DNA of 64,000 nucleotides from Ostrinia nubilalis (lineage: Eukaryota; Arthropoda; Insecta; Lepidoptera; Crambidae): NCBI RefSeq assembly GCF_963855985.1, contig NC_087119.1, positions 7,356,001 through 7,420,000 of the forward strand. Direction: 5' to 3'. The notes below the pieces were generated by a model. It was given only the letters and a program-made list of their open reading frames with translations. It did no database searches and had not been told where the DNA came from. Made by a program: the position numbers and the translations under genes. The first letter of the stretch is position 1, and each line of letters opens with the position of its first letter. Below, piece after piece: positions 55,074 through 64,000 of the stretch.

Positions 55074-56041
55074 CAGGCCGTTATACCGACGTTATGGCCA
55101 TGAATGAGACTGAAATCCCTATTCATTCCACAAAAGGGAACTTAAGCCGGGGGATTCTCAAGTTTAGTTATGTATAATAGCTAATGACCCTGAGTACACA
55201 GGAGTTGATATGGCGTCAACAGGCACAAAGCATAAAATAAACGAGGGTCAGATACCGTTCTACAAGACTACAACTGATATGCACACAAATATTTTTATCA
55301 AATTAGTATTATAACAGTACAATTCAAGGAAATTAATTCAGGATTTTGATCCACTATTTGAGAGTATTTAAAAAACCAAAAAGCTAAATAGGGCTTTAAA
55401 AAATCCAGGGAACAATATAGAAAATAACAATAGTGCGCATTGATATTTGAACTGAATAGAAAGTTAGTAACACATTAAGTATATTTTTTTAGTTATTTCA
55501 CATTTATGCATATTAATGGATATGACTACTAGAAGCATTCACGTTTCAAGCTGTTATGTTAATATGAGAAACTGGCAAAGTTTTGACGTCATAGATCGCT
55601 TGATTTTTGTTTTAACAATCCTAGTGTTGTGTCAAAATAATAATAAAAAGCTGAACATATTATCATCACAATATGTATGTCAAAATCTACATGTACATAG
55701 TCGGTCGCGGTCAGGCGGTTTTGTTACGAGACTGTTTCCATTGATTCTATTTAATATCAATCAATAAGTAATTAAATTAATGTAGGTACGTCTGTTTCTT
55801 TTTCTAAAGTCAATGCGGCACAATTATATTTGTGTGGCTTATTTTAATGCCTAGCCTTGTCACGTAACATGCCCGGCTTTCTCGATCATAAATTTACCAA
55901 TTAATTATTTAAATCGATTGATTTCTATTTGTTGTGAGTGCGACTGAAAAAAATATTTACGAGTGTTGTAATTGAGAGGTTTGTGATAAAGTCTGCGCTA
56001 TTTTCAAAACCAATTAGCGATGGAGAATAGCTAAGAATGAG
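55074..56041. other. AT-rich intronic DNA
   Basis: No gene or element supported. Confidence 0.4.
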
Positions 56042-56283
56042 CAGGCACGGATCTAGGGGGCAAACCGGGGCCCTCATCCCGGGCGGTTAGCCTAAAGGGG
56101 CCGCTAAATGGAAAGAAAGGGGCGCTTAAAGCGTAAGTTATAATTATTCGCCCAGTTAGTTTTTGAACCCTCTACCAGTACATCAATGTCATGACCGCAT
56201 CGACCTTTTTTAGGCATCTCAAACGCTGGGAGGCGTCTCACAAAAAAATTGGCCCGGTTAAAAAAAACGTAGAACCGTGGCTG
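56042..56283. mobile_element. hAT-type MITE with imperfect 8-base TSD
   Basis: CAGGCACGGATCTAG at the left and its inverted counterpart GTAGAACCGTGGCTG at the right. The flanks AGAATGAG and AGAATCTG match at six of eight positions. Noncoding and older than the other hAT copies. Confidence 0.6.
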
Positions 56284-57059
56284 AGAATCTGGACTGGTTT
56301 ATATTCGAGCCGACTACACCGTGTTTACGTTCCGTGTGGCCAATGGAGCCGCGCGACCAGTGAGTAGAAAACGTAATGTGTAATTCATGGTGCAACGGAA
56401 TCCGCGCACTTGTGCCGATGCAGACCAATTAAACACACAACAGACAACATCTGATCGTCCAGTAGTAAAGGCAACATTACGCATCTTGCCACTTCACAAT
56501 ATTTTTAACAGACGCGTCAGCAGGATCGTATTCTGTTTGCTACATGATACAGCGCTCAAGCGTGCCGAGTCCTAATTAAAAAAATCGTAGAATAACTTGA
56601 GCTTGTTTTTGATAGCGATTAAAATGAAACATAGTAATGTAAGGAAATATTTTCAGGTATAATTTATATGAAAATAATAAAACCCACTTCAGGGTCAGCT
56701 ATTTAGAAATAGTACTAACACGAAATGAATTCTGAACAGTAGGTACCATGTAATGCTAGCAATTATTACATGTCACAAGAAACATTACTGTCATTTATTG
56801 TAACGGACAAGATAACTTGCGAGTAAATAGGCGGCCGATTGATGTAATGGAGGTAGCCAAGGTTATATGATTTAGATTTAAATATTGGAAATCTAGTTTC
56901 AAACGATGACGTTCGCACGTCGGCTTTATGTTGCCTAGAATAGATTACCTACTAGGGTACTAGCATTTCATTTAGCCGCTTATCATAGAACAAATTGCGT
57001 AGTTATTTCAACAAAAGGAATTCTTACTATTTATCTGCATTTGAAAGAAAACGTTTTAA

Positions 57060-57470
57060 GATAACGACTTAATGTTGCCATATCATTGCTGCGATCAAAG
57101 TTACACGTCTGTTTGATTTCAATGAGTGAATTGGACACGTTATGGATATTTTTAAAGAAGTTGTTGTTTTGCTACTTTCTACTCTCGCGTCCATCCTTAA
57201 GACTAGACGCTTGGCGCTGTGCCAAGTTCTGTCAGCGACACTCAATAGGCGGCTCAGTCCCTGGCAACCACGCCGGGGTACTACCACACTCATCGCTGCT
57301 AATAAATCTATATTTACTACCTGCACACAACACGGCAGTTGCGGTTTATTTGACAATACACTTAGCACATATTTATAGCCATTTGGACTCAGAACGTACC
57401 ACACTGTTCAGTAGCAAACATACAAATATTAAGCTGAACAGCAGCACAACTCAAACATCATGACCTACGT
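57060..57470. other. Unresolved block with open frames on both strands
   Basis: A 111-codon minus frame and a 125-codon plus frame overlap here. GC content is above the surroundings between 57180 and 57310. The minus strand reads like a 3' UTR or LTR piece (GAATAAACCGC-like words). No domain or splice site convinces me. Confidence 0.2.
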
Positions 57471-58025
57471 TGCCTCTATAGAAACTCTATCAAAAGATAA
57501 GAAAAAATTCACTGAAGTCTTAAAAACAGACAGAAACAGCTTTTTTCATTTTCTTGTGAATATCTGTGATTTACAACCACAACCTTAAAAAGAACGTATA
57601 TATCGAGTAAACTTAGTAATATCCTAAAATTCGCTGTCGGTGATTAATAATTGTTATCAGTCATCATCAGTTTCAGATTTCCTTATTGTTTCCAACAAAG
57701 ATGACATCTATACTTAGACTCAACTTTACCTTTTTCCTTTACCTTTTTATAATATTAGTACAGATGACTAAGCGTTACGTAATCCCTTGCTACGGCACCC
57801 TGATTAAGGCGAAACACGATTGTAATGACACTTGCCAAGTAAAATCCATTAAGAATAATCTGCGGCAAGTCACACACAAGTCATTTGAAAGCATTTATCT
57901 TTAAAATGACCATACTTCATGATCATGAAGTGCCTATCTATCCTTAGCAACAGATGACGTACCAATCTGAGATAAATAGTGCAAGCATGAAGGTTATAAT
58001 ATTAATTTGTTCCAGGATTACTTAC

Positions 58026-58236
58026 CACGCTTCTGCCGCCTTTCGTCGCTACTCTTCCGCACATCATTTTCCTTCTTCGGAGTCTTCTTAACAGCCTCTT
58101 TCTCTTTGCGAGTGCTTTGGGCACCCCAAGTTCCTGATCGGGTGCGCTCTGGTTCAGCAGACTTTTCTGTTTGCGGTATATCATTTTGCTTCACTGCATC
58201 AACTGGCGTTGTTACAGGCTCTACTTTTGGTGGTGC
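58026..58236 (-). CDS. Internal exon 2 of the large minus-strand gene
   Basis: This exon is bounded by a pyrimidine-rich TTTTAG acceptor just before 58236 and a consensus GTAAGT donor after 58026. Its length is 211 bases, entered in phase 0 and left in phase 1. It encodes about 70 residues, Pro/Val-rich at first and then strongly basic: a KEKEAVKKTPKKEND-like stretch ending in RRQKR. The frame is open only in the phase supplied by the preceding exon. The minus-strand ATG-initiated frame that overlaps it is out of phase and is a shadow. The basic end could be a nuclear-localisation or phosphorylation-rich linker, but nothing identifies a function. Confidence 0.72.
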
Positions 58237-58317
58237 CTAAAAGCATGAACAATTAATTTATCGCATTAAAATAAAACTGAACTATTAATACATTAATAGT
58301 AAACATGGGATCCTTAC

Positions 58318-59208
58318 TTGCTTAACATCAGCTCTTTTCACCCATATATCTTCAACAGTCGTAGGCGAAGCTTCAACTGACGATCTTATTTCTATTAAAC
58401 TACTATCAAAATAATTTTTATCTCGGTGGAGATTCTGTCCGGTAAAAATAGAACGCACACTTGGCCTTTGTTCTTCTGCTCCTTTAGTGCCGAAGTGAAC
58501 AGTATGCGCGTTATGCACTTGCGAACGTAGAGCACGCTCCACAGGAGGACGAACTGTGGGAGGCTCTGTGGTGGTCACAAGAAATTTATGACGCGGCCCT
58601 ATTACTGTTCTTTTTGGTGGAGCACTACCGTCATTAACTTCATTACTCTCACCAGATTGTGCATCTACATCAACCGCAGTTTCATGATTCGTCTCGCTTG
58701 CGATCTTATCATTATCTTTAGCAATAGCATTCAGACTCTCTTTCAATGTGATTTCCGAAAAGGCAGACAAAATAGTAGGCTTGTAATCATTGTCTTTCTT
58801 CTCATCGTCCTCGTCTTCTTCTCTACATTGTGATAACCGGCGACGTTCAGAGAATAATAACGGTGGGTTTGCGTTAGTGTTACGGCTGGAGAGGTTGTTG
58901 CAGTGGTTCATAAAATAATGCTGGAAAAAACTATCCGTTTCTGGTGTGTCGCTTCCATCGCCCTGAATAATATCCTTTAAAGCTGCTAGTGATGTGATGG
59001 TGTTGTAATTCATGGCATTGACTAAATCCTCGCTGTCAGTGGAGGAACATGACCCTGACTCATCATGTTCTTCGTTATTGCTCGCGGGGAGACTCGGTTC
59101 GGTCACAGTTATGTTAATTTCTGGGGTGTCCATTTTTTTCTTTTTCTCATTTTTATATTCACTCTTCTTAGCGTTTTTATTTAAATTTGGTTTTGTTTCG
59201 TTATCCAT
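58318..59208 (-). CDS. First coding exon (long isoform), acidic low-complexity protein
   Basis: An open stretch of 297 codons runs from an ATG at 59208 to a donor GTAAGG just after 58318. It is by far the longest non-transposon reading frame here. The start is Lys/Asn-rich (residues 1-26), followed by an acidic Ser/Thr/Glu-rich segment (about 35-70), a Glu/Asp/Lys run near residue 133-145 and a Pro/Arg-rich C-terminal part. No signal peptide, membrane helix or catalytic motif is visible, which suggests a largely disordered cytoplasmic or nuclear N-terminal region. Beyond the donor the frame stops after ten more codons, consistent with intron. The intron to the next exon is only 81 bases. The ATG is the first in frame, but an upstream noncoding exon cannot be excluded. 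Product not recognised. Confidence 0.72.
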
Positions 59209-62200
59209 CGAACAGCATTTACTTGGAGGTCAAATTATATTTAACAATCAGTCTTAAGGCACTAAGTCACTTCAAGTGATATCACATTAAGTCACATTAT
59301 AATTATTGATTGTATTGCACTAAATTAGGTAATGTCATTGTAATTTTGTTGCTGTAATATCATCGCACATGTAGCATAATTTTGGCATTCGCTTGTAAAT
59401 TATTCCAGGCGTGCATAATACGAACCTAAAACGGATTTATATTAGTTACGTCTCCTATTTGCTTATCCTCATTGCTAAAATGATAAGAGTTATTTGAGCA
59501 TGTAGTATTTGTCCTACTACTAAGTGATCTATATTTGACATCTTTTACGATCACAGGCGGCGTACTATGCCAGTTCAGACGATTCATTAAATTGTCTCAA
59601 GATTTCCCACTCAGACAAATAGTTACGAGCGGCCACTAGAGCTAAATCGAAAGTACCCTGTTATGAAATAGATTGAATATTCGTGCATTGGTAATGTGCT
59701 GCGTAATTCAAAACAATTACGCCAAGGCCACGGCTCGGAATCAATGAGAGCTGGAGATATTGACGCAAGAATGCTTCACCGATGAACATCCGTCAACGTT
59801 TTGGAGCGGTTCAATTAGAGGTAGGAACAACCAATTGTCGTTAATTACACCAATTGTCATTAGATTCTTTATGGGTAAGCACTCTTGACAGTAAATATAG
59901 ACAAGACGATTATGATGCGGCATGAGGCAAACCATTAACAATTTAGACTTTCCGTCTTTAATAGAACTTAGATTCTGGATAAAAAGTTTAAGAGTTGGTA
60001 CATTTATACCTTTTTAGTAACACTGGCTGTTTAAAACAGAAAAATCGCAAGCGTGCGATGTAGGTAATGACTTAACAACTTTTGTTTGTGATGCGCATCG
60101 GCACTAGACATCAATAAACAGTACAAGTTATTATTATTCTATAACTATACATAGACTAATACTAATGTTGTTTGAATAGCCATCGGACAGCTCGCGCTCT
60201 ATAAATAGAAAAATACCGGCTGAAGCAAACAAAGCATCAGTGCACCTATACCTAGCTAGACAATGATAAAGAAAGGTACCTTAGCACAACAATTACCAGA
60301 AAGGTCAAGCCATCATTGTAATAATCGGGTACAAGAGAATAAACTTGGCACGAAATGTTGATGAATATTTAATGTCTAATCCATGGAGGGCGAGCTGTTA
60401 AATACATTGTACATAATCAAGCTACGCCCACGGGTGCCTAATTGAGATTAATGTACTATCGATACGAGTGCGTGCACGCAAGGCCAGGCGGCCACAACCA
60501 CACAAACTGCAGCGCTAATGCAACGCACTTGACTTGCAGTTGCTAGTGGTAATCATCATTTGCATAAGTAAGTATATTAAATTCAATAAAATGGACATTA
60601 TCAGTTACAAGAAGAAAATCGATTTAGGCATTTACCTACTATTGGAAATCAGTATAACAAATCCTGCGATTTGCAGGTTTTGTAATACTGAATGCATCAC
60701 AATAAATAAACACACTTATGCGACTATAATACTGAGTTACTGACCGTAAATAGATAGTAAGGGCCCCATCTAAAAAGGTCATTAGATCAAAGGGGTCTTT
60801 TTCATTTAAAAAAGATCATTGCAAAATTTCAGATCTTCCCTAGACAGTTGCCTACTACTCTTACTAATCCGAAAAAGTCCGACCCTGGAGCCCCTGTAGG
60901 CCGGGGGGCCCGTATCATTGATACGGCTGATACGGCAGTAATTACGCCCCTGGGTACCTACAAGAGAAGAAACCTATACAAGAGATCACCACAACCATCA
61001 GTATTGAGGACTCTGAAAAGGTTGAAGAAAACTATTTTTTGGAAATTTGGAATAGCACAGTAACACACATTTTGATGTAATAAGTAGTTGACCTTGAAAA
61101 TAATAAATAATGGCATAGCAACACTGAGTTTTGGATTTACGAAATTGACCACTTTCAGAAACATCAAGCGGCATGTTGCCTATTCTATGGAACCTGATTT
61201 CCGAAATAAATTATTTGAACCAAGTTTTGATACTTGTACAACATTGTTGTTTGAGATTGGTGTAGAAAACTAAAAAGCAAATGTATGATTTGGGTACTGC
61301 CCAAACAAACATGACATCACATTCTATAAATAGAAGTCGAGATACGTAAATAGATCTACCAACGACCAATACAGCATATAAATAACAATAACTAACTTGT
61401 TATGGGTGTTTAATCACGTGATAAAGGGACTTTAAGGTAAACGGCTACTAGTTCGTGATAGTACGTAAGTTCGTAAGTTTTTTTTCTAGCTCAAATAATA
61501 AGCAAATGGAATATTATTTATAAAAATTCTTCATTACTACAAAAACTCTATTATTTAAGCTATCTAAAAAACCAAGTACCAACATTGTGGCGCCAAAAAT
61601 GAGAGCAATACGAAGCTTCAAACTCTCAGAGACCCAAAAACAGCCGTGCGGCTTGCAAAGGTTGCTCTCACCGTAAGGTTAGCGCTCCAACTTCTTAAGC
61701 TTATAAAAAGGCGAAGGAACGTCCATTTAAATAAAACTTGTAATAGTGGTTTCATGTGTTCCTTGACAATTGATTTGGCTTAGAAAAAAGTTATATGAAA
61801 ACGTAGAATTCCTTTAAAATTGCGATTAATTGACTCACGAAATAGCGTACATATTATTTTTCAGGTGTCCCCTATTTCGTGACACTACCGATTCAAGGAT
61901 ATTATGGATAACATTTTTATGCTTGGTTTTTAAATAATTATTTATAATAATTTAAATGTAAGTTATGAAACAAATAATTCATTTCTTTAAGTTTCTCATG
62001 ACCTAAATTCGGTATATGTTTCGTTCACTAGAATTTATATGACACGAGTTTGAAGTTCACATATATGACCAATTTTAAGATAAATTAGCATAAGTAGTAC
62101 CAGCATAATTTTAGTTTTATTTCGATTTGTTTTATTTATATTTGTTTATTTGTATTGTATATGGGATAGATAATAGTTAATTGACACATTTTGACAATAA

Positions 62201-62435
62201 TCCATGAATTTTAGTTGGGGAATTTGGAATAATCAGTATCACGAAACAAGGAACCGTATTATTGTTACTTTTTTCCAAGTTCGTGATATATAAATGTATG
62301 GTGTTAGGTACTTTTATGACACACATCATCAAAGAAATCGACATATTTTTTAGTTTTTAATACTTACCTACCTAAGAAATTAATGAATTACTTACTTTTT
62401 ATTATGAGTCATTGGCGTATCTGGGGTTATTTTCA
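59209..62435. other. Upstream or intergenic DNA of the long isoform
   Basis: Region 5' of the start codon at 59208. No CpG island as at 27949-28400. A TATAAATAG lies on plus at 60200 with TCAGT at 60237-60241, but the spacing (39 bases) is too long for a standard core promoter. Words such as CCTATTTCGTGA (61869) and CCCGAAATAGGGG (62785) suggest a degraded repeat between them. Confidence 0.35.
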
Positions 62436-62565
62436 GGGGGGGGGGGGGGCTACCCTCACTTGAAACAGCTCCAGGGGTGGGATTATGAGGAGGGGGGGGG
62501 GGGGGGGGGGGTTACAAATCAAAATTTTATGAGTACGAAGGGCGGGGGGGGGGAAGTCCCCCCCA
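62436..62565. repeat. Three long poly(G) runs
   Basis: Runs of 14, about 20 and about 10 G at 62436-62449, 62492-62511 and 62544-62553, with a C7 run after. Preceded by ATTGGCGTATCTGGGG, similar to the edge of a common miniature element. Run lengths may be inexact because of sequencing error. Confidence 0.7.
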
Positions 62566-63045
62566 CATTTCTAATGGTTAATATAAATATTTTCACATAT
62601 TGTTAGAATTAACAAATCAAAATATTATACTAGACTCACATTATTTCTTATCAATATTTCAGGTAGGTAAGTAATATCGTCAATTTCACATAATTATTTT
62701 ATTCTAAATATTTATTATCGTTTTTAAATTTATTAAACCCTTAATCATTATTAAAATATCCTAACTGTGTGCATAAAACCTTATCCCGAAATAGGGGACA
62801 TGAGTTCACGAACTTAGAAACAGAGCAAAATTTTGTCACGAAACAGGATCCAAACAAGAGGTCCACAGAACAATTAATATAAAAAAAAGTTCAAACTATA
62901 TAACTATAAATTATGTATTAACTTACTGTCAAAAGACCAAAGTTTAGCATACAAAAGCTTTCATACTGATCATGATATCAGGTTATTTTTAAATAAAATG
63001 TTAAAGTCGTAAGAGCCTTAATATACCGAAGTAGGGGGCACTTAC

Positions 63046-63122
63046 CTTATGAAAACATTCACCATGATGATTTTATGTGTCGTCAAACCCATGATCAGAT
63101 CGTTGCCAACCTTGTGAAACAT
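63046..63122 (-). other. Possible short first exon ending in a consensus donor
   Basis: The minus strand shows ATG at 63122 opening 25 codons (MFHKVGNDLIMGLTTHKIIM..) and then AAG/GTAAGTG, a perfect donor. No good acceptor lies upstream, so if real it is a first exon. It could belong to the large gene as a further 5' start or to another gene. Short length makes chance quite possible. Confidence 0.25.
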
Positions 63123-63510
63123 TATGTATGGGTCATAGATTTAGATCACGAGATACCTATAATATGCCTGTTAATTCTTTATGTTTAATGAAAAGCATTT
63201 TATTTTACGTGTATGAAAATTACTTACGGCTGGCCCTAGCCACAGAATAAGTAATAGTACAGGTACAGAAGGATTACTCCGCAAGACGATTTAAATAAAT
63301 GCGAGTCTTGCTACGACGCGATACAGTGGAATTCAGCTCGCACAGCACTACGTACCTACAATTTTATTCACCTACAAGTTTTGTCTCTTTCTATCGCGTG
63401 CCTCTGAACTCTTCTTACGCTCTTAGGGTTGCTGTCTAGTAGTGTCTAGTAAAAAATTATTAATCTACTTATTTGTAATGAGGTACGTATGTAGGTAAGT
63501 ACGCATTCAT

Positions 63511-63565
63511 TATGGAAAACCTTGGGAGAGGCCTTTGTCCAGCAGTGGACGTCATTTATTTTGGC
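63511..63565 (+). repeat. Diverged LINE 3'-end fragment
   Basis: GGAAAACCTTGGGAGAGGCC and TTTGTCCAGCAGTGGACGTC: same family as 50396 and 51046, lacking the ATG tail. Confidence 0.5.
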
Positions 63566-64000
63566 TGAAACGAACGAACGCATTCTGAGCAATAGTCATG
63601 GTAGGTTAGGTTACTATACTATCCTAAGAATTATTGATTACCTACATGGTCAACATACCTTTCAGCATCTTTGGGAAGCGAAAAAAAAGATAAATCCGGT
63701 AGATTTCTTTTCGAATTTAAACACCCGAACGCCGCACAATAATATTTATTTCTCTTTATGTCCATTTTTAAATAATACTTCGATCATAGAATTAGGTACT
63801 ACAACGCACGCCAGCGTCCTGACGGGCGCGCGCGTGACACTCGACTGATATAATACCCGCCGGCGGGGCGCTTCGCTGTAGGTAATTATCGGATGTACCG
63901 CGCGGAGTGAGCCAGGCCTGCCCTAGCTTTAGGAACGTGTAAGTAAATATACAATCAACTTCTCGCTCCTCACATAGATGGCGCAGCAAGAATTTTAAAT

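Larger units (their letters stand above)
4467..59208 (-). other. Span of a large minus-strand host gene assembled from splice sites
   Basis: Inferred locus, not a single reading frame. Exons were proposed at 59208-58318, 58236-58026, 53018-52903, 49301-49155, 48558-48427, 8788-8764 and about 4571-4467, with an alternative first exon at 27948-27802. Junction phases agree all along: 0, then 1, then 0, 0, 0, then the microexon runs 0 to 1. Introns reach about 40 kb and are full of transposons. The gene must continue left of base 1, since the last exon ends in a good donor. I do not recognise the family. Two exons each carry an RRP(S/A)...DIF(R/K) motif, a possible basophilic kinase site. Long N-terminal extensions of signalling proteins such as AMPK gamma subunits have comparable motifs, but that is only a guess. 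No transcript evidence was available. Confidence 0.5.

Noticed and set aside
58002..58240. 60- and 77-codon frames overlapping exon 2 in other phases and strand
   Set aside because: Shadows of the exon at 58236-58026, whose phase is fixed by both neighbours.
60181..60245. TATAAATAG and TCAGT as a plus-strand core promoter
   Set aside because: The spacing of 39 bases is too long and no exon follows.
1..64000. Search for tRNA, rRNA, CRISPR arrays, phage or bacterial defence genes
   Set aside because: None seen; the architecture is that of an insect nuclear genome.

Overview
The window looks like moth or butterfly (Lepidoptera) nuclear DNA. It is AT-rich, has no operons or closely packed genes, and has short exons with GT/AG splice sites separated by very long introns. 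It also carries repeat families I associate with Lepidoptera: repeats with ACTAGC...CGCGGCTTCG heads and ATAATATTAGTA tails, LINE 3' ends of the GGAGGCCTATGTTCAGCAGTGG...(ATG)n type, many CAGGGTG miniature elements, and frequent GGTAGGTACCTACC-like runs. I see no bacterial, viral or organellar genes, no tRNA or rRNA and no CRISPR.

Host genes. One minus-strand gene appears to span most of the window. Going 5' to 3' (right to left), the exons are 59208-58318 (start codon, acidic and Ser/Thr-rich N-terminus), 58236-58026, 53018-52903, 49301-49155 and 48558-48427. A 25-base microexon follows at 8788-8764, then a less certain exon at about 4571-4467, and the gene continues off the left edge. A second first exon at 27948-27802 has a strong GCCGCCATGG start context and a CpG-rich upstream region. 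It ends in the same phase, so it probably gives a shorter isoform that joins the same microexon. All proposed junctions keep one reading frame. I cannot name the product securely. Inside the long introns are a probable THAP-domain gene start (15727-15621, minus), a frame-breaking candidate exon (52532-52430), a TATA/Inr-type promoter (20936-20902, minus) and a possible short exon at 63122-63046.

Mobile DNA fills the introns and is unusually legible because many target-site duplications (TSDs) survive. The main structure is a 12-kb nest at 35628-47697. It is a hAT-type element (termini CAGGGCCGCGCC, TSD ACAGTATA) into which a second, inverted copy of the same family inserted (35962-45891, TSD CGAGTTTG). 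Inside that copy is a foldback element (38407-45150) with promoter-like CpG-rich cargo, and inside the foldback is a full-length CR1-type LINE (38480-43490). Both LINE ORFs are open: ORF1 with a PHD-like finger, coiled coil and SGNH/esterase-like region, ORF2 with APE endonuclease and reverse transcriptase.

A second nest at 32551-35153 is a foldback with 544-base, nearly identical arms. It holds a hAT element (TSD CTTGGTAA), which holds further elements. Other clear items are a piggyBac-like deletion derivative (29098-30277, TTAA TSD), further hAT-type miniature elements (9541-9827, 26420-26866, 56042-56283), a Jockey-type LINE fragment with a 14-base TSD (46141-46755), a 35-base perfect palindrome (11609-11682), a decayed 2-kb DNA transposon (11692-13646) and many MITEs. 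The host gene must be transcribed through all of this.
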